The notes under the pieces are model-generated. The model made no database searches. It worked only from the letters and a program-made list of their open reading frames with translations, and had not been told where the DNA came from. From NCBI GenBank assembly GCA_946406115.1, contig OX291557.1, forward strand, positions 11,068,501 through 11,132,500: a DNA stretch of 64,000 bases, in the 5' to 3' direction. This DNA is from Apoda limacodes. Lineage: Eukaryota; Arthropoda; Insecta; Lepidoptera; Limacodidae. The position numbers and the translations under genes are program-made. This document shows positions 10,101-20,581 of this stretch, in pieces (position 1 is the stretch's first letter; each line of letters starts with the position of its first letter).

Positions 10101-13100
10101 TGGTAACTTTTTTCTTTCTTAGTTTACATAATTAATAGCAATGAAATATCGACCGAAACTATAACCATGAAGTATTTCGAGCCCGGCAACAGCTTTATGT
10201 CAGCTGATTCTTTTCACCACCAAGTGAAACTGGCTCTGAAGCGTCAACCAAAAATTTACGATTTTTATGATTTTGTGAAAGTTGTCTAGTCTAAATCTTA
10301 GTTCGACTAAATCGACGTCAAGGTGGGTGGTGGGTATGAACATTGACGATTTTTTTAATTTGGAGGATCACTCTTCTGCGCAACGAGTTAAAAATTGTCC
10401 CGTAGACTTTATTTGCGTGAATTAGTTGAAGTACAAATGAAACGAAATGCTTACAGCTTATTTGTTAAAAAATTCTTCCAAGAGAAAACTTATAGTGAAA
10501 TTCAGTTTATAAAAGCCAAATACGAGAAGAGTGGTCTTCCACGTCCTGTTATCAAAAATACTCCACGAGGAATCAGCACGTAGCAAAAGAATGCCATGTA
10601 ATGATTACTAATTATATATAATTAAATATATAATGGAAGCTTACTTATGTAAGCTTGGACCATTAATGCCTCCAAGTCGTCTTATATTTTGGCGAAAACT
10701 GCATACAAACGATCTTGTTGATTTGAGCGCTGAAGTCGAGGATGGCTGTAATATTTTATTATTTTTGTCAATAGGGCGCAGCCCTGCTTATACGCTCCCA
10801 GACACATCTATCGGCCACTCTGTGTTTTGTTTCAACGGCTCCTAGCCAGTGTTGTATAAGCTAGCACATTTGTCATCTTTTTTATTAAGTGTACTAAATT
10901 CGAACTTAACCAAACATTTATTTTTATCTAGGAGCCGTCAGAAATTTAGGCGCAGGGTGGCCGATAGATCTAGTTTTCTACTTGTAGTTTAATTTGTGAT
11001 TTTTTATTATAAAGGTTAGGTTTAACTATTGTTTGAAGTGCGATTTTTTTTAACTTTTTTCATTATGTGACGACAGAGTGCCTAAGATTGATCTTAATTA
11101 TCAACAAGTAAGCATATAAATTTTATATATATTTTTTTTACTAGCATGTAATATGATAATTAAGTTTTAAAGTTTTTCACAATATCCAAATGTTTATGAT
11201 TATGCTTGTTTAATTCATAAGATATTTTGATTTTAAAGTTAATTTGTGTTTATTGGATTTTGACATCGTTACAATGTTATTGCTATTGTTATATCTTTAT
11301 TAGTACTTATCAGATCTATCTGATTATGTGATTTTTTTAATTTCCTTTGTGATTAAAACGTACAAAACAATTAAATATTAATAATTATCATGATTAGACT
11401 ACTAAGACTGATTTGTGTATGTAAAAATAAAGTTTTATTAGTAATGATTTGTTTTATCACTATCGTACTCATTTATCCCTTAGATCTTAATACTTTGTAT
11501 CAATTAATATTACATAAACTTAAAGCATTTGTAGAAAGTTTAGCCTAAAACACAGCATTACAAAATACTAGATCCTGTCAACCAGTACTTATGATAGCAA
11601 CCTAAGCTTAAATATAGTATAATTGATTTACTTCGTTTTTAATTTCTTTAATTTCTTCACTTTTTTAGACATAAACACAGCAAACACTCATTTACTCAAG
11701 TAGATTCATATTTTTTGCAGTATCATTACATAGTTAAATCCAATTATTCTGTAAAACTTAACTAGTACACAGTATTATTGTAGTTACTGGCATTTATTCT
11801 AGTCAGGGCCGTAGCTAAGGGGGGGCATTGTGGGGCAATGCCCTACCTTGAAATACTAATGCCCTATCTTAAAAGTACCATAAACTTAGGTATAATATAT
11901 ATAAATTATTGTCCCGTACTATAAATTAATACCATTTTGCTCTTGTTTTCCCGCGCTCCCACCCAATTACCTTCTACCTTAATTACTCACGCTCTCAAGC
12001 AGGTAAAATAATGAAAGATAGAAAAATTACTTGCGCCGTACCCGTGCATGAAACCACCGCTGCCCTACCTTAGATTCAACTATAATTATATATTATATGC
12101 AAATATAATTATTTTATTTTATTATTATTAACACAGTTATAAGTTTAACTCGTGATAGGATAACACTATATAAAAAATATAAATACAGAATAGAAGCGTC
12201 ATAACTCTTTTATATTACTGCTAATATAATTTATTTTTAACTTTCTTAAACGCGTCACAATCAAACAAAATCAACATAAAAACTTAAGGCGTTTTCTATA
12301 AATGGGTTTTTCGTAAATACTGTGTTCTTCAATACGACGGCCGGCAGTATGGGAAAAATCAGATTCGGAGAGATTACAGTAATTTTGTAGTTGCGAGAAT
12401 TCATATAAACTAAATGGAATCAATCAATTAGAGCCTGTCCTGTCACTAGTTTGATTCAGTAAGCAAGATGTAAGTGATCTGATATCATTTATTGAAAAAA
12501 AAAAAATGATGTCAAACACATTGATATAGGTACAATAAAGCCGTCAAAGACTGCTCAGAACATATCCCATAAAACAATTACAACTCTTATATATTAGATA
12601 AAAAAAACTGTGTTTAGTTAATTTACTCGATAAGTTTAGTTATTTTGCTAAACAAATAATACCTTCTGCAATCGTGACAGCACCTGTGCCAGTTTCTGCT
12701 GTCTGTCGGCGAGCTCTCCTCTTCCCGAGAAGTCTACACGAAATAACGCCATGATAGAGTCTATGATAAGCAGTTTGAATACACCAGCTTCCTCATGAAA
12801 TTTTGCAGCCACGAAATCTAGCAGTTCTGCCTAAAATACATATTCAGATCAGACCCTCTCTGATGATACTGTGGATACCTACTTGAAATATATTTCTCTA
12901 TATACTTGAAATTAAATTACTTCTTATAGTTTTATACTTTTTAAACTGTCGCTCTGTGTACACATTTTTATATTCCTCGGGTCCTACTCGGCCATTATAA
13001 CCCTGCTCGAAATGTCAAGAACCAAAAAAGTAAATGTTTTTTTCGCGTCTTACACCGAGAAAAAAGAAAAATAATTCTTATAGTTTAAAAAGACTTGGCT

Positions 13101-16100
13101 AAAAGGCCATTTATAATTATCTGGTGACCTTGAAGTATATATGGGACATAAGATAAGATATGGCATTAAATTATATTCTAATTTTAGTTATATTCTAATA
13201 TTGATCCAGATACACTACACGCTGTATTAGAATTTGTCATGCTGGTGGTTGTTAAAAAGAGGCTGATCTTCACATTTTTTATACCAACAAGATGGCAATC
13301 AAGCTCACATCCCGCGTGCTGTTAAGCGGTCACCAGAGGCCTGAATCACTCCCGCGTCACCTTTCCTTTAATAATCTAATCACTTGCCTCTTGAAGAAAC
13401 CCCATATTATGATGTAGGTGGACGTGTATCCAGCCACTTGTAGCCACTGTAGATTAAAACCATGGCGTACAATTACAAATGTACCTACCTACTATCAATA
13501 CCTCATCGATGATTTCTACTACTTAGATATAAAACCGTAGTCTATACACTTTTGATCGTCAAACCTGTACTAATTAGAGAAATTAAACCGTCTTTTTTTC
13601 TCACCTGATGTTCCGAAGTATAAGCTCTTGCGTAGAGAACATTGTCTAGGACAGCGTTTTGGTCCAAATTAAACCGATCTGCTATTGGTCTAAGTCTATC
13701 TGGACGACTGATACAATTATTAAGGATAATGTATCAAACAATTATAAAAACAAACACATTGCTTTAGTACTAAGCCACACTCAGAAATACTCCTTATCAG
13801 TCCCCAGTAAAATACTTAAAGGTCCACACTGTTGCAGGGCCGTAGCTAAGGGGGCATTGTGGGGCAATGCCCTACCTTGAAATACTAATGCCCTACCTTA
13901 AAAGTACCATAAACTAAGGTATAATATATATAAATTGTTTTTCAGTACTATAAATCAATACCATTTTGCTCTTGATTCCCGCGATCCCACCCAATTACCT
14001 TCTACCTTAATTTCATTGCTCACGCTCACAAGCAGGTAAAATAATGAAAGATAGAAAAATTACTTGCGCCGTATCCGTGCATGAAACCACCGCTGCCCTA
14101 CCTTAGTTCAACTCTAGCTACAGCCCTGCACTGTTGGGGCACGGCCTAATCACACCGAGGTTGATTTTGGCAAGCACGGTCCAAGATCATCTACAAAAAC
14201 TTGGGTTAGAAGAAGTGTGTAATGGCTTTGTCGCGCTAAAATAAATCCTAGACGTCTCAAACATTAACATGAAGAAAACATTGTTTACTATCTATTTCAA
14301 TGTAGAATACCCTTAGTACATAGATGCTTTGATTTAGTGTGTGCTATAGGGGCGTAGATGGGTTTTACAATAAAAAAGGCACTAAACGGGAACGCATAAC
14401 GTCACCCGTCACCCACCACCTATTCCTTCCTCACCATATCAGTTAATATTCAGTCCAATGCTGATTATAGTGCCCTTTATGGCGCTCCAGTTCTTGATTT
14501 CCTTTGCCCTAGTCAGATGTTATTTGACAATGCACATTCAGGTACTCATATTTCATGGGGTGTGTTGGTTCAGTCACTGATGTATGAGAGCAAGTGTATG
14601 TGGGCGCGGTACTCTAAATAACAGGATAATATGCAGAGTGAAACAACAGCGCAGCGGAGTAAAAAAAGAAGATAGTGACAGACAAATATTAAGGAATTTG
14701 TGCTTAGGCGTAAGTCTTGCAGATATGATGAATTAAAAAAGATGTACGAAACAAATTTATGAAACAAAATTTAATGGAAGGGTAGATTATTACCTCCTCA
14801 AACATACCTCAATATAGTGGAGTGTTCATAGAAAAGGTGAGTTAAAAAACGTTACAATCGACAAACATTTTTATCAAACACTTGCGGAATTCAATGTAGT
14901 AAAAGAAGTGTGCAAGGATCGTAGCAAGTGGAAGTCTGCCGTGACTGACAACCCTTCCGGAAAATAATAAATTAAATTTCTAACTAAAATTTAGCAAAGT
15001 CATAGGCTTTGCTTTGCCCTTTAAATACAGAATCCTAAAAAAGGATCGCCGCAAATTGAACAAAAAAAAATATAAATTTGCTGTTATCTTCATCTCAAAG
15101 CCATTAAAAATTTGGTGAAATTAAAGAAAACAAATATAAAAAAAAACAAGCCATAATTATGTAAAAAGGATACAACGTGTGTTCAGTGTCCAGGAACATG
15201 ACTTTCCCGCCGTGATAGCCGTTTGAGTTGGGTATTTGAGTGGTAACGCAAAACGTGTGCGATAACTGAGTTTTGCCTGTTCGAAATTCTCCAAAAACTT
15301 CTGTTATTGCCATCGATTCTATGCCTCCAGCAAGGAGTTTACTAAAAAAATTGTTAGTAGAAATGTTAACAACTAAAGCTTTGGTATCAGAAAATGTTCA
15401 ATTCTTTTGCTATTTTTTTACCACCATCCAGGAGGCAATGGCTATATCTACTAATACTATACTAATATAAGTATCTTCTCTCTGTCTTGTGAGTTTGTTT
15501 TTGATATTTACGGGAAAACGGGTAATAGCACAACGGGTAGTAAGAATTATCCTTCCGTACTTATCTTTTTCACATAACTTCTAAATGGCTGAACCGATTG
15601 GGTTGTAATTTTATATGGGTATTTCGTTGGTTTCCTGGGTAATTTAAAAATATAATTGGACCCGGTAGGTGGCGCTGCTGTCGGTATGTCAACTACTAAA
15701 CAGCTTGACCGATTGGTAATTTTGTATGTGTATTTCCATGGTTTCACAGACATGAATGTATTATGCCATTAAAGAGGAAAGATTTGATTGTTTGTTTTTT
15801 TTCTATAATTAAGGAGTTGCCGTAAGAACCTATGCCGATAACGAAATTTAGAGCGGGTGAAGCCGCTGGCAGAAGCTAGTTCAATATAAATTAGTAATGA
15901 AATTTTTCACTTAATTTTTTCACGTTCCACCCTAATGTCCACCTTCCTCCTCCTCCTTCCTTCGTGCTTATGCCAAGAGGTGATAACATCAAAATGAACA
16001 TCAACTTCGTGATCTGCGACCTTCAAAACTCCCGGATACCCATTTTTTAGTTTATCCCCTCCACCTCTAGGTTGTACCCCTGGTACAACTCTGGGAGGGG

Positions 16101-17455
16101 GTTGTTGGTCAAAGTAAGTGTAGAATACTTATTGTATTGTCATGCGATCTTAGTAAGTATGCAAAATTTCATTGAAGGGCGATACCAGGAAGTATGTTTA
16201 ATCTAGTATAGTATGATATAATCTGTGGTTTAATTAAGCTTGCAAGATTCCACTACAAGATGGAAGGAAAAAAAGGAAGCATTGTGAGTTAAATAAAAGC
16301 AAGTAAAAATGGCAAAAAAATCACGTTTGTTGTATAGGAGCCCCCCTTAAATATTTGTTTTGTGACTGTATAGCTAAATATTCTGTGAATATTTTCAGCG
16401 TCTACCTGTTGCCGTTATCAATATCGAGCAAAAACGAGCAAAAAAATCACGCTTGTTGTATATTTATTTTATTCTGTTTTTTAGTATTTGTTGTTATAGC
16501 GGCAACAGAAATACATCTTCTGTGGAAATTTCAACTGTCTAACTATCGACGGTTCATGAGATACAGCCTAGTGACAGACGGACGGACAGCGAAGTATTAG
16601 TAATGCCATCCGCTACTTAATCCCTTTGGGAAAGAAACCCAAAAAATGGTCGCAGAACGCAGAACTGTGACAGAGTCGAAGCGAAATTTTATCACTTTCT
16701 AGAGTGTGGCCAATTTTTTAAGCTATTGGACAGATGTACAGAACTCGAAGTCTATAGGAGTGACATAGCCCAATACATGATTGCATATTAATATAGATCT
16801 ACTATTTGATTAAATAAAGTGGTTTCTCAGAAAAAGTATAAATTATTGGTGTATTACGCTACCCAAATGGGCAGTTTTCTGCTCTTTTGTTAAATTCCAC
16901 TTTACAATTAAAAGTATTGAACTGGAAAAAATATAATATCAATATATATTCATTTACTAGAAAGTTAATGTATTTGTTTTTAAAAAATCTTTATTTGATA
17001 TCAACATCGTCGACACAAAATATTAGCATTTAGGGCCGTCTAAGTGTAGGTATCTACGTAGTATATATTATAACTTTTTACTGACGCCGTATGTATCGAT
17101 TTTGTTCTTTAAAAAGTTTTTATATACTCACTCTAATTCAGTACTACCGGTAGTAATTTTGAATACTTGTTTACGACGATCACTAACTTCTAAAGCAGTC
17201 ATAAACCCAAGAGTTACAACTTTTTGACACGCTTCTTTTATTTTATCTACTTTAGCGTCAGAAAAACCTTTGATATTACATAGTTTTTTCTTTGTTGACA
17301 TTTGGATTCCTTTACATAGTACATATTCCTGATGCTTTCAATTTTTTTATGTCAGCTACATTAATACCATGTTTTTGTAGGATGTCAACATCTTGAAAAA
17401 AACTTTCTTCTTCGTCAATTTCAGAAACATTCTCGTCCAAAACTTGTTCGAGCAT
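6863..17455 (-). CDS. DMC1: DMC1 meiotic recombinase, five coding exons, one-base frame break in exon 1
   Basis: RecA/Rad51-family recombinase that forms filaments on single-stranded DNA and carries out interhomolog strand exchange in meiotic nuclei. Coding exons in transcript order: 17455-17132, 15341-15174, 13707-13605, 12830-12663, 7120-6863; every intron has GT/AG ends and the phases join. Ignoring one extra base, the product is 339 residues against about 340 for animal DMC1. Visible landmarks are the N-terminal '[15 protein letters not shown]', Walker A GEFRTGKT (about 125-132), 'TFRPDRL' across an intron, Walker B LLIIDS (about 218-223), 'DFSGRGEL', 'VAVFITNQ' and the C-terminal '[14 protein letters not shown]'. 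The DMC1-type N-terminus and '[17 protein letters not shown]' favour DMC1 over RAD51. The odd point is the extra base near 17314-17317, which puts a TAA right after 'GICTM'. Introns carry several mobile elements. Confidence 0.93.
7470..7600 (-). repeat. Decayed relative of the tRNA-derived SINE
   Basis: Shares 'acacccagactcaa', 'acacaaatg' and 'cctgtgcggagattgaa' with 37836-37975, but the A and B boxes are eroded. Confidence 0.5.
7870..8070 (+). repeat. Dispersed repeat related to the Helitron-like copy at 4265
   Basis: Shares 'ttgttactcaatcacgcttt', 'atcccgaagaatttaaaag' and 'agcaaacttcattag...taattaag' with 4265-4500 but lacks the CTAGT end. Lies in the last DMC1 intron, just outside the 8484 transposon. 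Confidence 0.55.
9066..10845 (+). pseudogene. Decayed transposase-like gene of an unclassified insect family
   Basis: Joined by eye over at least four frame breaks or stops: 9066-9515, 9553-9927, 9900-10106, about 10110-10290, 10395-10583 and 10633-10740. Recognisable blocks are '[17 protein letters not shown]', '[20 protein letters not shown]', '[13 protein letters not shown]', '[16 protein letters not shown]', '[19 protein letters not shown]', '[20 protein letters not shown]', '[13 protein letters not shown]', '[19 protein letters not shown]', '[15 protein letters not shown]' and '[15 protein letters not shown]'. This layout resembles a large set of uncharacterised insect proteins that I recall only loosely (some carry DUF7869 or a PANTHER 'integrase catalytic domain-containing' label). 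The 'SADLQ' and '[10 protein letters not shown]' aspartates could be the first two acidic residues of an RNase H-like (DDE/D) fold. That is inference. Confidence 0.65.
11804..12078. mobile_element. hAT-type MITE, second copy lacking its right end
   Basis: Matches the element at 13835-14128 nearly base for base from CAGGGCCGTAGCTAAGG to 'gctgccctaccttag', then diverges before the TAGCTACAGCCCTG end. It lies inside the 8484-12341 transposon, so it inserted after that element. Confidence 0.8.
12663..12830 (-). CDS. DMC1: DMC1 exon 4 (Walker B)
   Basis: A 56-codon exon from '[19 protein letters not shown]' through Walker B '[20 protein letters not shown]' to '[14 protein letters not shown]'. Acceptor TATTTTAG, donor AAG|GTATTA, both phase 0. 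The next exon is 5.5 kb away because the following intron has taken in a transposon. Confidence 0.94.
13605..13707 (-). CDS. DMC1: DMC1 exon 3
   Basis: Encodes '[20 protein letters not shown]' and then '[14 protein letters not shown]', highly typical of the RAD51/DMC1 core. Acceptor is ATCAG before TCGTCC; donor is CAG|GTGAGA. Length is one base plus 34 codons, so it ends in phase 0. Confidence 0.93.
13835..14128. mobile_element. hAT-type MITE, complete, with perfect 8-bp target duplication
   Basis: Ends CAGGGCCGTAGCTA and TAGCTACAGCCCTG are inverted repeats, and the 294-bp element is flanked on both sides by CACTGTTG (13827-13834 and 14129-14136). Eight-base duplications and CAGGG ends are hAT hallmarks. 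It lies in DMC1 intron 2 (transcript order) and contains no ORF. Confidence 0.88.
15174..15341 (-). CDS. DMC1: DMC1 exon 2 (Walker A)
   Basis: Acceptor TTTTTTTAG precedes TAAACTCC, completing an Asp codon with exon 1 to give '[17 protein letters not shown]'. It contains the ATP-binding loop GEFRTGKT and ends 'FLDTEHTF', where the donor GTATCC rejoins with exon 3 as 'TFRPDRL'. A donor three bases earlier (GTTGTA) would delete the conserved Phe, so the GTATCC donor is preferred. Confidence 0.92.
15447..15880 (+). mobile_element. Helitron-like nonautonomous element, in DMC1 intron 1
   Basis: Starts TCTACTAATACTATACTAAT and ends 'gccgctggcagaaGCTAGT'. The GC-rich tail before CTAGT ('gcgggtgaagccgctggc') could form the short 3' hairpin expected of Helitrons. 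Confidence 0.6.
16490..16770 (-). repeat. Reverse copy of the 'tccgtctgtca' repeat joined to a second dispersed repeat
   Basis: 16,510-16,600 is the reverse of 6415-6600. 16,640-16,770 ('ctgtgacagagtcgaagcga', 'ctattggacagatgtacaga') also resembles 54,735-54,890. Upstream of exon 2 in DMC1 intron 1. Confidence 0.55.
17132..17455 (-). CDS. DMC1: DMC1 exon 1 (N-terminal domain), carries the frame break
   Basis: Starts at the ATG whose complement is at 17453-17455 ('[20 protein letters not shown]') and ends at GA|GTGAGT. It encodes the helix-hairpin-helix N-terminal domain. After '[10 protein letters not shown]' one extra base shifts the frame; the family sequence resumes one frame over with '[19 protein letters not shown]' and continues to the donor site. 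An internal ATG at 'MSTKKK' is in frame with all later exons. Confidence 0.9.
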
Positions 17456-17737
17456 TTTTAATATTCAGTAAAGCTCCAATTCTCAAATTTGGCGCCAATA
17501 GTTTTTGTTTTTTTTTGTTTCTTTTTTTATCTAAAGATAGGCTAAGGTAATAGTCTATGCTGCCAATTTTATTATCTGCACTAAGATTAAAATGTAGTAT
17601 ATATGTTAAACAATAAGTGGAAAAAAAATTATTATAATATTTTTATAGAATTATCGCATAAAAAAAGTTCGTAATTGTTTTTAAGAAACGGGATTTGTGC
17701 ACGTTTCGAATTGATATTTTTACGGCCGCAATTTAAA

Positions 17738-17819
17738 CGGTGCAGTTTCAGATCGAAACTAGTCCTTAGGCTCCCGATGGAGAGCCGAAATTAGTCGAGC
17801 TGTCGACTAAATTGCACCG
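17738..17819. mobile_element. Short imperfect palindromic element upstream of DMC1
   Basis: Ends CGGTGCA and TGCACCG are inverted, and internal parts pair imperfectly (ctcccgatgg agag region). 82 bp, 280 bp upstream of the DMC1 start codon. Confidence 0.5.
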
Positions 17820-18071
17820 CGATTTACAAACCGTGAGTATATCAATTAAAAATAAGCAAAGCTTGTACTTTACATTACTTGAAAACGAATAAAAATATCA
17901 AACATTTTTAACAAACAAATCCTGTAAAACCAACGAAATACAGCCACCGCCATAGCGAATTATTGAGTCATAAATTTTTTTTAACGTTTTTTTACTAAGT
18001 AGTTTAATATACTAATATTATACAGCTGAAAAGTTTGTTTGCTTGCTTGAACTCGCTTATCTCAGGCACTA

Positions 18072-20581
18072 CTTATGGACGAGAGACGAAACTCCCGAGC
18101 TACTAATAATTCTCCCCATTTCCTTTCAACAGTAGTATCCCCCCCCCCCCCTTCGACGTATCCCACTCATTATACAATTTCCATTAAGAAATCATCACAT
18201 TCCAACCCTACTCCTTGTTCCCTTCTACTATCCGATAGGGGCTGTCGGGCAGCAGCGACCTCCTATAACACTACTGCGCTCGCCAACCCGCTTGCCAGGC
18301 GTGGCGAGTATGGCAAACCCACCAACAGTAAATGAACGGCACAAAAAAAAAACGCCACCTAGTCCCCAGCAGCCCTGCTAGTCCAGGCTACGGTAACGGC
18401 CGAGCAGAGATCCGGCTACCAACACTGAAGACTGGACCTGGCAACCTACAATGCACGTACGCTGAGGGCCGACGAGAAAATAGAAGAACTGGAAAAAACT
18501 ACAAGCAAGTTACGCTGGGACATTATAGGGCTATCGGAGGTCCGAAGACAGGAAAACAGGACAGGAGTTCTCAACTCAGGTAACTTGCTGTACTACCGGG
18601 GGGGGGGGGGGGGGGTGACCAGCTATCCCAAGGTGGTGACGGGTTTTTCGTCCGCAAGTCCCTCGTCAACAATATCATCAAAGTTGACAGTGTGTCGACC
18701 AGGGTAGCGTACCTGATACTCAGAATATCAAAACGATATTCGTTGAAGGTCATACAGGTTTACACGCCGACGTCGACACACCCAGACGACGTAGTGGAGG
18801 AGATGTATGAGGATATTTCTAAAGCCATCCACTCCTCCAAAACACACTATAACGTCGTGATGGCGGACTTCAACGCGAAACTAGGCAAACGAAGTGGTAA
18901 TGAGCTGAGAGTGGGGCACTTTGGATATGGACAACGGAACTCCAGAGGGCAGATGCTGGCCGACTTCATGGAAAAGGAAGGCCTCTTTATGATGAATTCC
19001 TTTTTCAAGAAGCGCTCTCACAGGAAGTGGACCTGGATGAGTCCGTATGGTTGCACGAAGAATGAGATTGACTTTATCATGTCAAAGGAAAAGCAAGTGT
19101 TCAATGATGTGCGGTTCAACGGTTTGCACACGGTCAAAACCGGGAGTGATCACCGTATGGTAAGAGGCACATTGAACCTCAACATAAGGCTTGATAGATC
19201 TCGACTGATAAAGTCCACGCTCCGACCCACAACCATCCAAATCCAAAACCCAGAAAACTCAGCTTCAACTCAAAAATCGCTTTGAATGCTTAAGACGCAT
19301 TACGACATGTTTGTGGAAACTGTCCATACGGTTGGGTCTAAGTTCTTTAAAACCCACCGTACAAATAGAACAAAAAGACTGTCGGACCACACTCTAAGAC
19401 TTATGGACGAGAGACGAAACCTTAGGCTGCAGTCTTCGAATGATGCATTGTCATATCGGCGGCTTAATAGACAGATTTCAAAATCACTTGCACGCGACAA
19501 ACGCCACTTTAATACATTGCGTATTGAGGAGGCAATAGAACGGAACAAAGGTTCCAAAGTGTTCGCGAGCTCTACAGAGATGCCGTATTGATCATCGGTA
19601 TAACGAGGTGCTAAAATGCTTGTACGATAATGCCACCATGTCAGTCCGTCTCCAGGATCAGAACTCGAAACCGATCCAACTGCATAAGGTGTAAGACAGG
19701 GAGATGTCATATCTCCGAAACTGTTCACAAATGCGTTAGAAGATGTCTTTAAGCTTCAGGAATGGGACGGTTTTGGCATCAATGTTAAGGGCAAGTACAT
19801 TACCCACCTCCGGTTTGCCGACGGTATTGTGGTCATGGCAGAATCGATGGAGGACCTTAGCACAATGCTCGAAAGCCTTAGTAGAGCTTCTCAACGATTG
19901 GGCCTCAAGATGAACATGGACAAGACGAAAATCATGTCGAATGGCCATGTAGCACCCACTCCAATAACTTTTGGGAATTCTACACTGGAAGTTGTTGACG
20001 AATACGTATACCTGGGACAAACTGTTCGATTAGGTAGGTCCAATTTCGAGAAAGAGGTTAATCGCCGAATCCAACGCGGTTGGGCATCGTTCGGAAAACT
20101 GCGTACTATTCTCGTCCCAAATACCCCAGTGCTTGATGACAAAAGTCTTCAACCAGTGTTGCCAGTGATGACTTACGGCACAGAGACGTGGCCGCTAACT
20201 ATGGGCCTTATAAGCAAGCTCAAGGTCGCTCAGCGGGCGATGAAAAGAGCTATGCTCGGAGTTTCCCAAGGTGATCGAATCAGGAATGAGGAAATCCGTA
20301 GGAGAATTAAAGTCGCTGACTCCCAAAGCTGAAGTGGCAATGGGCAGGGCACATAGCTCAAAGAACCGATGGCCGATGGGGTAAGAAGGTTCTCGAGTGG
20401 CGGCCACGAACCGGAAAGTGCAGCGTGGGACGGCCCCCCGCTAGATGGACAGATGACCTCGTAAAGGTAGCGGGGAGCCGGTGGTTACAGGCGGCACAGA
20501 GTCGCACGCTGTGCAGAAAGTTAGGTGAGGCCTATGTCCAGCAGTGGACGTCAATGGGCTGATATGATGATGATGATGATG
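18072..20581 (+). mobile_element. RTE-type LINE, broken copy
   Basis: An endonuclease start 'KLRWDIIGLSEVRRQENR' (about 18,500) leads, after an 18-base G run, into 'ADFNAKLGKRSGNE' and 'GSDHRMVRGTLNL' (18692-19285), then a linker, then reverse transcriptase 'KCLYDNATMSVRLQDQ', 'RQGDVISPKLFTNALEDVF' and 'HLRFADGIVVMAESMEDLS' to 'LKWQWAGHIA'. It ends in TGATATGATGATGATGATGATG, the (TGA)n tail usual for this clade. The reading frame shifts several times; an internal deletion near 19,567 joins 'SKVFA' to 'LQRCRID', removing the first part of the RT; FADD is FADG at 19814-19825. It lies between the divergent DMC1 and ZC3H18 genes. The 5' part (18,072-18,400) is GC-richer and probably its leader. 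Confidence 0.85.

Larger units (their letters stand above)
8484..12341. mobile_element. DNA transposon with 27-bp perfect terminal inverted repeats, in the last DMC1 intron
   Basis: Bases 8484-8510 (starting GCCGTCGTATTGAAG) and 12315-12341 are exact reverse complements over 27 bp. The motif AACACAGTATT and its variants recur in both orientations just inside each end (about 8500-8890 and 11550-11780). A decayed plus-strand gene of transposase type lies between them. A clear target-site duplication could not be fixed: flanks 'GTATGCT' and 'CGGCAGTATG' give no clean direct repeat. A hAT-type MITE is inserted inside at 11804. The superfamily is not recognised. Confidence 0.8.

Noticed and set aside
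17305..17330. A tiny intron that would restore the DMC1 frame at GTAAAG
   Set aside because: The only nearby AG acceptors give introns of 26-43 bases and would delete conserved residues; family sequence is continuous on both sides apart from one base.
19300..20407. Minus-strand frames across the RTE LINE
   Set aside because: Shadows of the element's plus-strand coding sequence.
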